Assembly (NCBI GenBank): GCA_024529925.1
Contig: JAFEUB010000913.1
Coordinates: forward strand, 275,001 to 339,000
Direction: 5' to 3'
DNA length: 64,000 nt
Source: Ophthalmolycus amberensis
Taxonomy: Eukaryota; Chordata; Actinopteri; Perciformes; Zoarcidae
Positions 32,641 to 43,235 of this stretch are shown here, one piece after another. How positions within the stretch are numbered: the stretch's first letter is position 1; every line of letters starts with the position of its first letter. Position numbers and translations under genes: made by a program. The notes beneath the pieces were generated by a model. It saw only the letters and a program-made list of their open reading frames with translations. It had not been told where the DNA came from and did no database searches.

Positions 32641-34129
32641 AACCTACAGAGCTCAAGAACGATTGCTGATTTGAACAATCATTCGTGACCGCTATTTTGC
32701 TTGTTGGTTTGGGTTATATGACTGTGGCATATAAAACAATGTTTATTTATTGATATATTACTGAAAAGTGCTAAGAGAGCTTGTAGAAAAAGTAGCAAAC
32801 TTGCCACTGGAGGCAGCAGGCTAACGTCACTTCAGCGTTCTTCTTCGTGCTGCGAATGCAAACACAAAAACACACTTGGCAGTTTGTAGTTTTTCACAAC
32901 GCCTTAAGACAAAGGTTCAACTGTTCCATTGAGGAAGCATTTTACAACTTTAGTCAGCAGCAAAACTGGCGCCTATCTACAAATGACCATGTACTCTACC
33001 TTGGTACGGACGGTTGCATTGAACTGATGCTCACTGATCTCAAGAAAGATGTTGGTTTTAATGAAGGTTTCTTTATCTCACTAGTTTTTGTCCAAAGGCT
33101 TCAGTTCCATCTTTTCCATACAGCTGAAAGAAGTGAGGAGAAATGAGTTCTACCCCCCAATTGCTCTGCCCATATGATCCTCACGGAGCCGAGAGACTCT
33201 TTGGATAAAAGCCGCCACCAATTGGCAAGGTGGTGAAGGAAAGCGAATATGACAAATGTATCCCTGGGAAATAAGTCTTTGATCACTGCACCAAGAGGCA
33301 GAGAGTGAGAGAAAGGAGAAGGAGACAGAGAATAAGCAAAAAAATAGAAAAGCTGAGGTTTGCCTTATTGAAATGCAAACCACCAGACAGACTGTAACCT
33401 CACTGGGGCTGCAACATTTCAGGCTGTGATGAGTGAATGAACGGATGGAGAGGAGAAATAAACTTAACACGTCCTTCATCACTATATAGAGAGAGACATA
33501 TGTAGAGAGAAGGACATAAAAGAAATAGCCGAGGAGTTATCATCATTGAAATACAAAAAAAACATTAAAGTTACAATAACCTGGTGCAGAGTTTAAAACA
33601 AATAATTGCAGAAAAGGACAAATTAATTAATAACTTCTTGAGTGAAAAGGTAGTGGAAAGATGGATAGAAAACGTGTTCAACGAATTAAATGCAAAACCA
33701 CCCAGCATACAGTAAGGCTATGAACAAAACAAGAGAACAGAAAAGGGAGAAAGAGAGTCGGAGACAGAATGGGTCAGAGGCAGAGAGAGAACCGCCACCA
33801 CGTTCTCCCCGGCCAATAATAATGAGCTCAGAACCTCATTGAAATGCAAAACCGTTAAAAACACAACCTTGCTAATGAAACTTAAATTCAAGACGGGACT
33901 AATTCTGCTCTGCTTGAAGCTCGAGCAGTCGCACTAATTGGTTTTGAAATAATTTGGAGTTGATAAGTCCAGTATTTCCCATTTGTCTGAGAGGGAATTC
34001 TTTCAGATGGTTCAGTGAAAATGATCCCAGTTATTAATTAACACACGGGAGAAAAATAATTAAAGACACTTCCACAAGTCGTCCTCCCACAGACTTATAA
34101 TATTCATAAAAAGGTGCGATTGGCACTTA
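32641..34129. other. Single-copy DNA; AT-rich block with TAAT motifs at 33800-34090
   Basis: A plus-strand frame of 99 codons at 32847-33146 shows no domain I recognise. 33290-33790 is A/G-rich. 33800-34090 has many TAAT, ATTA and AATTAA motifs separated by ordinary sequence, the look of a conserved non-coding element. Conservation cannot be judged here. Confidence 0.4.
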
Positions 34130-34440
34130 GAGGGGTAGTTTGGTGAAGTGGGGTTGTATGAGTTACTTCTCCATCGTCAGTGTATTACAGTAAATGGAGT
34201 TTGGAGGAACCGACAGGAGTACCAGCACAGCATCAGTCCAAGTGAACGCTATATTTGGAATATCCTCACCTCCTTACATTGCCGTGACAGATGTTTCTGA
34301 CGGGGAACTAAAGCTGCTGCATCTGTCCATGCTTTCACCAATGCCACCAGACTCCATTGACAAAAGCTGTAATTCTACCGCACTGAACAAGGGGGTTGTT
34401 GGACTACCTCTCCCTCAATCGGTCAGTTAGTTTGTGTTAT
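34130..34440 (+). repeat. Probable unnamed interspersed repeat
   Basis: The stretch from GAGGGGTAGTTTGGTGAAGT through ATATTTGGAATATCCTCACC and on to the CCATTGACAAAAGCTGTAAT region resembles a sequence I recall as widely dispersed in teleost genomes. The 78-codon frame within it is probably not a gene. No second copy is visible in the window, so the call rests on memory alone. Confidence 0.35.
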
Positions 34441-35330
34441 TGTGTGATTCTGGTGGATCAAACCAGAAACAAGACAAAAAAAACACATAAAATGACTTTG
34501 AAGAAAGCATAGAAATGGCGTTAGACTGTATAGCTGCCTCGCGGTAAGGTAAAGAAGCAAACATATTCTTAATATAGTACACTTGAACTGATATAATTGA
34601 TTACTTTTTTTTCAAGTAGTCTCAAATAAGTTTTGCTTTAAATGTTGCCTTCTTTGTGAACGAGTGAACCGCAATGAGCAGTCTGATGTAGACATACAGA
34701 TTGTTCCATTAATTATAGATACAGCGAGTCAGCTCCGCGAATGCCAATGTTTGGAAGACAGAAGGTGTTGCAGTTTGTGTTCGATCCCATCAGGCAATCC
34801 GCACGTTGATGTAAAGTCAATGAATAATGAATGGCCGATGTTAGCGTCTGTCCCAGTGCTGCCTCGCTGTGGTTCGCCTGCCTTTCACAGAAGTCCAGGC
34901 GGAAGAGGAGCTGGAAGTTAGTTCCCATTTTCATCTGTGTTTGATATAAAAAAAGAAGAAGCAACAGATGGCATATACATCAAAGGTTTCGGGGTTTTCC
35001 GGGATAATGAGCGTTTAGCGAGTGCATGATCACTTTCAGAAAAAAAAATGCAGCAAAAGAAGAAATTAATAAGAATACCAGTAAAATGATCTAATTCCCT
35101 TTAGAAAAAGAAGTTTATGCTTTTGTGTCTTGATCCACAGTCCCACTTCATATCATACATTCATGTTATTGGGACAGAGAAGCATTCATTTAATCTTCTG
35201 TAATGTGGAGTGACCCTTGATTCTTCACTTTTCATTTGGCGGTGGTCTGTCGGTCTGTCAGTTGGTGTGTCAGTGACCTCGGCTCAAAGGAGGCAACATG
35301 GAGGAGCCTTAACTTGAGGCCTTTATACAC
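34441..35330. other. Single-copy DNA, nothing supported
   Basis: No gene is recognised; short frames only. Confidence 0.45.
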
Positions 35331-35331
35331 C

Positions 35332-35346
35332 GGGGGGGGGGGGGGG
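35332..35346. repeat. Poly-G run (15)
   Basis: Homopolymer of 15 G. It is G-quadruplex capable in principle and prone to sequencing error. Confidence 0.95.
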
Positions 35347-35800
35347 CTTCTTTTTTGTGCTATTAATTTGCACGTGATTATATATTTTTTCAAACTTGTT
35401 TGTGTTATTATGTCAAACCGTCTCCGAAAGACAAAGCATGGCTTGGCTCAGGTTATACATACAAGTCATTATAAAATGTTTTAAAATGCTTTATGTTATT
35501 GTTAAAAAGGATAATGAATATCTACGAGTGCTTATAAAAATACTTTTACACTTTCATGAAGCAGATTATAAAGCATTGTAAGCATTGTTCATAATGCATT
35601 AAAGACATGGGCGTCATAGAGTGTTACCAAGATTATTGTTTAACTTCAGCTCCTTGATTTGTGTCTAGTGGAAACGAGCGGGTCGTCACACAGTGAACAC
35701 AACACACTTTAAGGTCCTGAAGTGAATGAAACTAAAATCTTCTTTGGGAGTCATAGTTGGATTTTCCATTCACATTTTTGTCTTGTTCTTTTGTTTTAAT
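35347..35800. other. AT-rich DNA, possible interspersed repeat at 35420-35635
   Basis: The segment containing GCAGATTATAAAGCATTGTA and AAGACATGGGCGTCATAGAG resembles a teleost interspersed repeat that I recall but cannot name. No gene is seen. Confidence 0.35.
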
Positions 35801-36200
35801 TTAGCATTGTTTAACTTAACATTGTTTAACTTAGCGTTGTTTAACTTAACATTGTTTAACTTAGCGTTGTTTAACTTAACATTGTTTAACTTAACATTGT
35901 TTAACTTAGCGTTGTTTAACTTAACATTGTTTAACTTAACATTGTTTAACTTAACATTGTTTAACTTAGCGTTGTTTAACTTAACATTGTTTAACTTAAC
36001 ATTGTTTAACTTAACATTGTTTAACTTAGCGTTGTTTAACTTAACATTGTTTAACTTAACATTGTTTAACTTAACATTGTTTAACTTAGCGTTGTTTAAG
36101 TTAACATTGTTTAAGTTAACATTGTTTAACTTAGCGTTGTTTAACTTAACATTGTTTAACTTAACGTTGTTTAAGTTAACATTGTTTAAGTTAACATTGT
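35801..36200. repeat. 15-bp minisatellite, about 26 units
   Basis: The unit ATTGTTTAACTTAAC (variants ending TTAGC, and with TTTAAG replacing TTTAAC) repeats with strict 15-bp spacing: ATTG occurs at 35806 and still in phase at 36181. Because 15 is a multiple of three, a 180-codon plus-strand frame (35726-36268) stays open and encodes LFNLT/LFNLA pentapeptides. There is no recognisable flanking domain, so I treat the frame as an artefact. Confidence 0.96.
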
Positions 36201-37398
36201 CTTTGCAGAAGATATCGGGACAACACGATTACAGTTGCTGCTGTCTTCAGCCAAACACCGCTGCATGAAGTGTTGCAGTGCCAAGATTAGCAGTATTCAC
36301 CAGACATCAACAGTTTGACCGATCATGGGCAGCAACAGTTGTTCCCCTGTCTGAACCAGTCAGCTAGTCCATCAACCAGCCAGTATAATGGAGAATAATT
36401 CATGGAATGAAAGTGGAAATTATCCTAAAAGTTGAAGGTCAGCACATATGACACAGTCAGTCAGTCAGTCAGTCAGTCAGACTGCAGGCTTGTTGCAGCG
36501 TGTCTGTTGCATTATTAAAGGGCTTTTTGCAGCCTGTTACTATCGCTGATACAGACGGCCCCAGGCTACAGTATGTTTTAGATAGAAATTGAGAAAGGGA
36601 AGGAACGAGGGAAAAATGGATATAAAAAAAGTAGATAAACCCGAATCCTTGCTGATCCCGGGGCTGTTCACAGACGGTGAACAAACAGAACCAACAAAGG
36701 TAGGAGGAAAGGTAAGGCTAAAATTAGCTTGAGGTTGTATGGTAATACTGGGAGGGATGAAGAAGACGTAGTGGAGAAAAGCAAAATGAGAACCATAAAA
36801 ATATGCTAAAAGATGGGAAGGGGAGGAGGAACATGAAGGTTAAGAGAGGGTAAAAAAAGGAGATGCAGGAGAGGAAAGAGGGAGGACGGAGGAAGAAAGA
36901 TAAATATGTAAAGGGGAGAGGAAATAAGGAAGGGAGGGGGTTTCAAGGGAGGAACTGTAAAGAGAGAATAAATACAGTGGGAGATGAAGGGATGGAAGGG
37001 CAAGAGAAGAAGAGAAATGAAATGAAAATAGCCTCAGCATGTATGTTCAGAGAAAGGGGGAAACATAAGAATGGAAAGGAGGGAGAGAAAGATGATGGTA
37101 ATTGCTGCAGGTTGTGAACCAGAGGAAAGAGAGAAGAAAGCAGGAAACGGCTGAAGGCTCCGCACGCTGCCCTCGTTTAACCTGGTAAATACTTCAAATA
37201 GTTGTGTGTCAGAGCCCGGGGCTGCACTGTACATCACAGCGGGAGAGAATAGAGCGAAACACCAGCCGACAGACAGACAGCGGCGCCCAAAGAGCTCGCC
37301 GGAGCAGCAGCCTGGAGCTGTTTGTCTGTTTGTCTCAGGGGAATCTTTAAGGGCTCCGATTCAATCTGCCTCAGGGCCGAGCTGGTGGGAATGCAACC

Positions 37399-37399
<1 letters not shown>
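36201..37399. other. Single-copy DNA with a CAGT tandem and purine-rich block
   Basis: A short (CAGT)n tract of about 7 units is at 36454-36481. 36750-37140 is strongly purine-rich on the plus strand. No gene is supported. Confidence 0.5.

Positions 37400-37466
<67 letters not shown>
37400..37466. repeat. (CA)n microsatellite, long
   Basis: About 33 uninterrupted CA units; the open frames across it are artefacts. Confidence 0.97.
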
Positions 37467-37468
<2 letters not shown>

Positions 37469-37854
37469 AGTGATGCCTCCACTAACGATTGTGTTCAACA
37501 TTGATTAGTGCTGGAATTATTCGTAAATGAATCGATTGGCAGAAAGTGAATAATGTCTGATCCCCGTCAGCTGATGCAGGTCGTGCGATACAGTCCAAAG
37601 CTCCAGAAGAGCTATGAAATAGAAATTGTGGTGAGATTGTTTTCTCAACTTTCGTTTCCAATGTCAGCGACGACCTTTCATGTGAAATTTTGACATAAAT
37701 CTTCGGATGCAGATTGCGTGAAATGAACTAAAGCTGCAGAGCGACTTCCTCGCGGACGCTGGCGTCCTCGGCTGGCTTTACTGTCTTTCAGAGGCTCAAG
37801 ATATCAGAATGAAAATCTAGTCAGGTTTTCCTACGAAATTACATTGACGAACAT
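37467..37854. other. Single-copy DNA, nothing supported
   Basis: No gene or repeat is recognised. Confidence 0.45.
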
Positions 37855-38080
37855 GAAGTTCTTGGAGACTTACCCAAACCCGAACTATAACCGCTTCCAG
37901 CTTAATCCTAACCTTAATCTAAACCTAACCGTAGCCTAACATTGAACCAGATTTTCACCCTAAAATGTAGTGATGTACGTCATGGGGACGTGAATTCTGT
38001 CCCCATTAGGAAAGCGAGGCCCCACAATGTGACTGTGTGAAGAGCTTTATGTCCCCACAAGGTTAAACACACACACTCAC
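37855..38080. repeat. Probable interspersed repeat (GTCCCCACAAGG type)
   Basis: Contains paired motifs CATGGGGACGTGAATTCTGT, GGCCCCACAATGTGACTGTG and TATGTCCCCACAAGGTTAAA running into a short CA tract, plus a CCTAACC-rich stretch upstream. This arrangement resembles a teleost repeat that I recall. No second copy is seen here and its limits are approximate. Confidence 0.4.
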
Positions 38081-38242
38081 ACATACACACTCTGATCCCA
38101 TCCTCCATTTTATACCCGGTGCCCCGATATGTGCTAACACACATTATGCATATTGGTCCCTGGTGCTTTGTACTGTTGGTGGGTTTGGTAAATGGTTCAG
38201 TGACTGAGAGCTTCTTCACGTAGCAGGATGTAATTAAAATTC

Positions 38243-38245
<3 letters not shown>

Positions 38246-38275
<30 letters not shown>
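38246..38275. repeat. (GT)n microsatellite
   Basis: About 15 GT units. Confidence 0.95.
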
Positions 38276-38278
<3 letters not shown>

Positions 38279-39721
38279 AAACAGTGATTTCGACTGCATC
38301 CGAAATAGAGCCTCATCTATGAATTGATTTTTATGCTACACTCTTCCTCTTTCTTCCTCTTTCTTCCTCTCCCTCTCGTCCTCTTGTTCTGTCAAGCTGA
38401 CTCCTACTCTTTCTCTATCTCTCCCCCTAAGCCCCCCTCTCACTCCGTTACTCCCCCAGATCTGCCTGTATCTTTCTCCCCTATCTCTCCCGCTGACTCG
38501 TTACAATCCTGCTGACTGTTCCAAAGTTGAGAAGTGGTCTCATTTTAACTTCATTTTAAACAGGCAGCTGTGTGGTGAACTTGGACTGCCGTATGTCCCC
38601 TTACTTGTCTTCCAACAAGGGTATGTGGGGAGTAGAAATATATAACATTTCAGTGACTGACTATTTTCACTGACTGGAGGAACAATCCAAACCTCAAAGC
38701 TTTAGGATTAGTGACCTCTGGCTGCCCGCTACCAACATCAACATAAACTTGAGACAGAAAAGAATGAATATTAAAAACAGGCAACTGGCGAAATCTGGAT
38801 GAGATTAAGATCCACTATTTGTTAGACTTTGTTGTTAATAACGGGTTTGCAAACCGTCTATAAACATTATTTGGATGCAATTATAAAGATGTGACTGTTG
38901 GATACAATTCTTTGTTGAATGGTGAATAAATACTTCAGAAGAGACGAAATATAAACATTATTTAATCATTTGTTTTGGGTCCATCTATCCATGTAATGTT
39001 GTTTTACAATCAATTTCTAAAGGATTTACAAATCATTTTGGTAATTACTAACAAATAAAGTAGACGAAATGTCTAATGTAATCAGAATGTAAATCTTTTC
39101 AGCTTTGATACAATATAAAATGTATGAACTAATTATTTAATATTACACAAACAAATGGTTAAATAACAAAACACAACATTAGCAATAATTTGTTTGGAAA
39201 AGTAATTGTATTTCATTGTTTTTCACCAGTAAAATATCTATTAACTAAAGTTGAATTAACTATAATTCATCATTTATCAATGATGGTTATTATAACTGGT
39301 CCCCCCCCCCCAATCAGAGATTTGCTAACATGAACACAATACCTGCTATCTCTTATAATATACAATGTAACATGAATACTTTAAAGGAGCACGAATGTTA
39401 AAACTGACATAACAAAAAAGTGGTTACTTAAAAAAAAAATCTAATTTCAAGATATATATTCAGACTGAATTAGATCCTCGATTCATCCCGAAATGTGTTT
39501 CACGTTATCAAACAAAAGACAAAAACAATAAATCTTACGTCGCTCCATTAGTTTGGCAGAAATTTTAATTAGTTTGTGTCGTTTCCAGGTTTGTCTGAAG
39601 AGCTGTGAGATTCCGTTTCTTCAAGTACACTCAACACACATGTTGTTGATCCCCTCGTGTTTTTGGAACAGCTTTCATTTTTGCTGAGTGTACCTTTGTG
39701 AGCTGTAAGCCATAATGGAGT
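38276..39721. other. AT-rich single-copy DNA, nothing supported
   Basis: 38320-38520 is pyrimidine-rich (CTCTTTCTTCCTCT-type). 38800-39560 is very AT-rich. A 10-C run is at 39301-39310. No gene is recognised. Confidence 0.5.
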
Positions 39722-41605
39722 CAGCAAGGCAAGGCAAGGCAAGGCAAGTTTATTTGTATAGCACATTTCAACAACAAGGTAATTCAAAGTGCTTCACATA
39801 AAACCATTAAAAGCATCAAAACACAAGGCAAAAGAAAAGGAGATTTCAAAAACAATTAAAAAACGAAATAAAATGCAGTAGTAAAATGCAGAAATGCAGG
39901 AAATTGATTAATATATTAATTGAACGTGGTTCAATTAAAGGCAACAGCAAACAGAAAAGTCTTCAATCTTGATTTAAATGAGCTGAGGGTCTCAGCAGAC
40001 CTGCAGCTTTCTGGGACTTTGTTCCAGATATGTGGAGCAGAAAAACTGAACGCTGCTTCTCCATGTTTAGTTCTGACTCTGGGAACAGAAAGTAGACCGG
40101 TCCCAGACGACCTGAGGGGTCGGGATGGTTCATAAGGTAGTAGCAGATCGGAGATGTATTTTGGTCCCAAACCATTCAGTGCTTTGTAAACCAACAGCAG
40201 GATTTTAAAGTCAATTCTTTGTTGGACAGGAAGCCAGTGCAAAGACCTCAGAACTGGAGTGATGTGGTCCACCCTCCTGGTCTTAGTGAGGACTCGAGCT
40301 ACAGCGTTCTGAATCAGCTGCAGCTTTCTGACGGATTTTTTACAGAGACCTGTAAACACACCGTTACAGTAGTCCAGTCTGCTGAAGATAAATGCGTGGA
40401 CAAGTTTTTCCAAATCCTGTTGAGACATAAGTCCTCTAATCCTTGATATATTCTTCAGGTGATAATAGGCTGATTTTGTAATTGTCTTGATATGGCTGTT
40501 CAGGTTGAGGTCTGAATCCATAACTACACCTAGATTTCTGGCTTGGTTTGTGGGTTTTAACATCAGTGACTGAAGCTGAGTGGTGATTTTCAATTGTTCG
40601 TCCTTGGTACCAAAAACAATTACTTCTGTTTTATCTTTGTTTAATTGAAGAAAATTCTGGCACATCCAGTTGTTGATTTGTTCAATGCAGTTACCCAGCC
40701 CTTGTATGGGATTATAGTCCCCTGGTGACATAGTTATGTAGATTTGTGTGTCGTCTGCATAATTATGATAACACACTTTGTTGTTTTCCATAATCTGAGC
40801 TAGTGGAAGCATGTAGATGTTGAACAGAGGAGGCCCCAGTATTGAACCTTGGGGAACACCACATGTCATTTTAGTCAGCTCTGATGTGTAATCAGCTACA
40901 GACACAAAGTATTCTCGGCCCTTCAAGTAGGATTCAAACCAGTTAAGTGCTGTGCCAGAGAGTCCCACCCAGATTTTTAGTCTTTCTAGGAGTATGGCAT
41001 GGTCGACCGTGTCGAATGCAGCACTGAGATCTAGTAACACTAAGACTGAACTTCTGCCATTGTCTATGTTTAAGTGGATGTCGTTGAAAACCTTAACAAG
41101 AGCAGTTTCAGTACTGTGGTGCTGTCGAAAGCCTGACTGGAAAACATCAAAGCAGTTATTTACGGTCAAGAAGTCGGTCAGCTGTTGGAAAACCGCTTTT
41201 TCAATTATTTTACTTAAAAATGGGAGGTTTGATATTGGCCTATAATTTTTCATCGTTGCGGAGTCTAAACTAGCTTTCTTTAGGAGTGGTTTAATAACTG
41301 CAGTTTTTAGGGCTTGTGGGAAGACACCTGAGAGAAGGGATGTGTTTACAATTTGTAAAAGATCAGTGGTCATGCAGTTTGAAATATTTTTGAAAAAGTG
41401 TGTTGGTAGAATATCCAAGCAGCAGGAGGATGATTTCAGATGTTGTATGATGTCTTCTAGGCTTCTACGGTCGATTGAATGAAATTGTGTCATGATATTT
41501 GAATGGATGTTAGATCGGGACAACACATATCCTGTGGTTGGTGTGGAGGCACTGACTGCTTGTCTAATTTTCTGAATTTTGTCAGTAAAAAGCGTACTCA
41601 TAACA
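39722..41605 (-). mobile_element. L2/Maui-like LINE, 5'-truncated, with CTTGC-repeat 3' tail
   Basis: On the minus strand the element ends with AAATGTGCTATACAAATAAA followed by an ACTTGCCTTGCCTTGCCTTG tail (39722-39750), the typical 3' end of teleost L2 elements. Upstream lies an open reverse transcriptase and C-terminal domain (39931-41613). Homology to the family fades near 41600, just before FTDKIQKIRQAV, so the endonuclease part is missing through 5' truncation, the usual outcome of target-primed reverse transcription. No disabling mutations are seen in the retained part, which suggests a fairly young insertion. Confidence 0.93.
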
Positions 41606-41613
41606 CGTGTCAC
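39931..41613 (-). CDS. L2-like LINE reverse transcriptase, 560 codons, N-terminally truncated
   Basis: The polymerase part of an L2-group non-LTR retrotransposon protein, which reverse-transcribes element RNA at a nicked chromosomal site. Motifs in order are NYRPISNL (123-130), block A DLSAAFDTVDH (195-205, catalytic Asp), GVPQGSILGP (252-261), block C YADD (285-288) and KTEVIVFG in the palm. The C-terminal region that follows is typical of the family (LHWLPVQQRIDFKILLLVYK, then AFSFSAPHIWNKVPESCR). The frame is uninterrupted to its stop, about 200 bp before the 3' tail. The first few residues (MTRVMSTL) come from flanking DNA; family sequence starts at about residue 9. The endonuclease is absent, so the copy cannot transpose by itself. 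Full-length relatives are longer, with the endonuclease N-terminal. Confidence 0.93.
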   Translation of the reverse strand: MTRVMSTLFTDKIQKIRQAVSASTPTTGYVLSRSNIHSNIMTQFHSIDRRSLEDIIQHLKSSSCCLDILPTHFFKNISNCMTTDLLQIVNTSLLSGVFPQALKTAVIKPLLKKASLDSATMKNYRPISNLPFLSKIIEKAVFQQLTDFLTVNNCFDVFQSGFRQHHSTETALVKVFNDIHLNIDNGRSSVLVLLDLSAAFDTVDHAILLERLKIWVGLSGTALNWFESYLKGREYFVSVADYTSELTKMTCGVPQGSILGPPLFNIYMLPLAQIMENNKVCYHNYADDTQIYITMSPGDYNPIQGLGNCIEQINNWMCQNFLQLNKDKTEVIVFGTKDEQLKITTQLQSLMLKPTNQARNLGVVMDSDLNLNSHIKTITKSAYYHLKNISRIRGLMSQQDLEKLVHAFIFSRLDYCNGVFTGLCKKSVRKLQLIQNAVARVLTKTRRVDHITPVLRSLHWLPVQQRIDFKILLLVYKALNGLGPKYISDLLLPYEPSRPLRSSGTGLLSVPRVRTKHGEAAFSFSAPHIWNKVPESCRSAETLSSFKSRLKTFLFAVAFN

Positions 41614-42289
41614 CTGTCTGATACGCTGCCATTGCTCCCAATGTGCTGTAGTAATGTTTGTAATTTGTTTATTGGGAATCTGATAGGCTGACTTAATGAG
41701 CTGCTATTAATGGCCAAGCTCACCGTTTACTTTGTTATAGCCATTTTTATAACAATTTAAAAGGAAGGGGGCATACTGATAACAGTAATCTTTTATCTCA
41801 TGACCTGCACACATTTCTCGATATTTTCATGAATATCTACTCTTATCTTTATTCATGATTTCACTATGAGAGCACTTGATAATGCACATATGCATGTATA
41901 ATTAGATGATACAAAATGGTTGATTGTGATTGGATGATTGTCCAACACGGTTAGCCGCCATGTGACCTCATACCTGGTTTAAACATTACCACTTTACTAT
42001 CGTAACACCTGAAAGTGGAGGGACAGAAGGCCTTGTGGTCCCCCTTCTTCAGTGACTCTCTAGCTCACGACCTGCTCAGGTTTCTGTGCAGAAATGGCAA
42101 AATAAGAGTCGTTAAACAACAACACAAAGATCTACTTTAAGTATGTTCCTGGTCTAATATCATTATTTCTCTATGGGTCAGGTTTTTCTTTTTCACTACA
42201 TGTATTTCCTTCTTGTCACAGTTCAACTTGGTCATTTCTTTCACAGAGTCCCAACATGTTTCTTTCCGAGTTCTTCGTTGAAAATACTT
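41614..42289. other. Single-copy DNA, nothing supported
   Basis: No gene is recognised. A further decayed extension of the neighbouring LINE fragment cannot be excluded at the right edge. Confidence 0.45.
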
Positions 42290-43235
42290 CTCTGACGCTT
42301 GGATTATGTGTTGTTCTCACGCTTCCCTTAGTTCCCCCTTTAGTTCTCTTTGAACTGCTCTCAGTTTCATTATATCTCTGTTCCATTAGGCTTGTTTTTT
42401 TTCATCGAATGCAATCTTTGATCTCAGGCGTGATGCAGTCTTTGTTGTTTGGGTATATCCTAATGGTCTTTTTTGGCGCTACACACAAAACTGAATGTAC
42501 CCTGCGATCGCCTCCGCAGTACTCTCAATTATTCCCTCGTTGGAAAATATCCAACTGAGGTCTGAGCTTAGCAGCAGACAGCATGCATCATTGATGCTGC
42601 TCGAGCATTTCTCTTGTATCTGAAGTGAAGAGCAGTTGTTCAGTTCTTCCCTACACAGTTCACAGTTCCCTTTGAACTGATCATTTCTGCTCCAATGGTT
42701 TGGAATCTTACTCATCATGGCTGATTAACCTGTGCAGTCCACTAGGCAAACTGAACACGGCTTTAATTTCACATATGTTATTATTGACGTATTGCTGGAG
42801 CCCTGGAAGAGCGTAGTCAATCTTTCAGCGATTGAAGTCCCCAAGTACTAATATCAGTTAGTAATTGATGATGGACACAGTCCAAGGCAACCTTGGATGC
42901 GTTCTCTCTAAGCGAGATGAATACAACGCTGATACAAATATCTCCGTATTCTCTGGGTAGATAAAATGGTCATACACTGAAGCATGTAAGTTCTAATGTC
43001 AGGTTTGTGTTCAATGTCTTTATTTGCGTATGCACCAAAAGTTAATTAAAACACAAATGCCACAAATGCCAAGAAGTTATTATTCCTATCCATGGGAACA
43101 TTTGAGAACCTTTGTACCTGAACCAACGAATCTGGAAAATCTCCCCAAAGCCAGGTCTCTGAGTAGATCATGAGGCATGACCCTCTGTATCTAGTGTTCA
43201 GGTGCAGCTCCTCCATCTTGTTCCTCGGGGGCCGA
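42290..43235 (-). pseudogene. Old, broken LINE endonuclease region (CR1/L2 group)
   Basis: Read on the minus strand, LINE endonuclease and linker landmarks appear in the right order but in changing frames. They are NKMEELHLNTRYRGSCL with YSETWLWGDFPDS (43230-43090), FYLPREYGDICISVVFIS (near 42975-42900), LVLGDFNR (near 42850-42830) with IDYALPGLQQYV just after, and finally ESTAEAIAGYIQFCVAPKKT with RIYPNNKDCITPEIKDCI (42510-42400). The matching motifs in the Rex1-like copy 1 are YYLPREF, GDFNH and CFPNNKPITSDLK. Many stops and frameshifts show that it is ancient. No reverse transcriptase follows, so the 3' part is lost. No open frame longer than 100 codons remains, which is why it is easy to miss. 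Confidence 0.8.

Noticed and set aside
35726..36268. Pentapeptide-repeat protein gene
   Set aside because: The frame is produced by a 15-bp tandem repeat; LFNL(T/A) does not fit the usual A(D/N)LXX consensus well, and no other domain is present.
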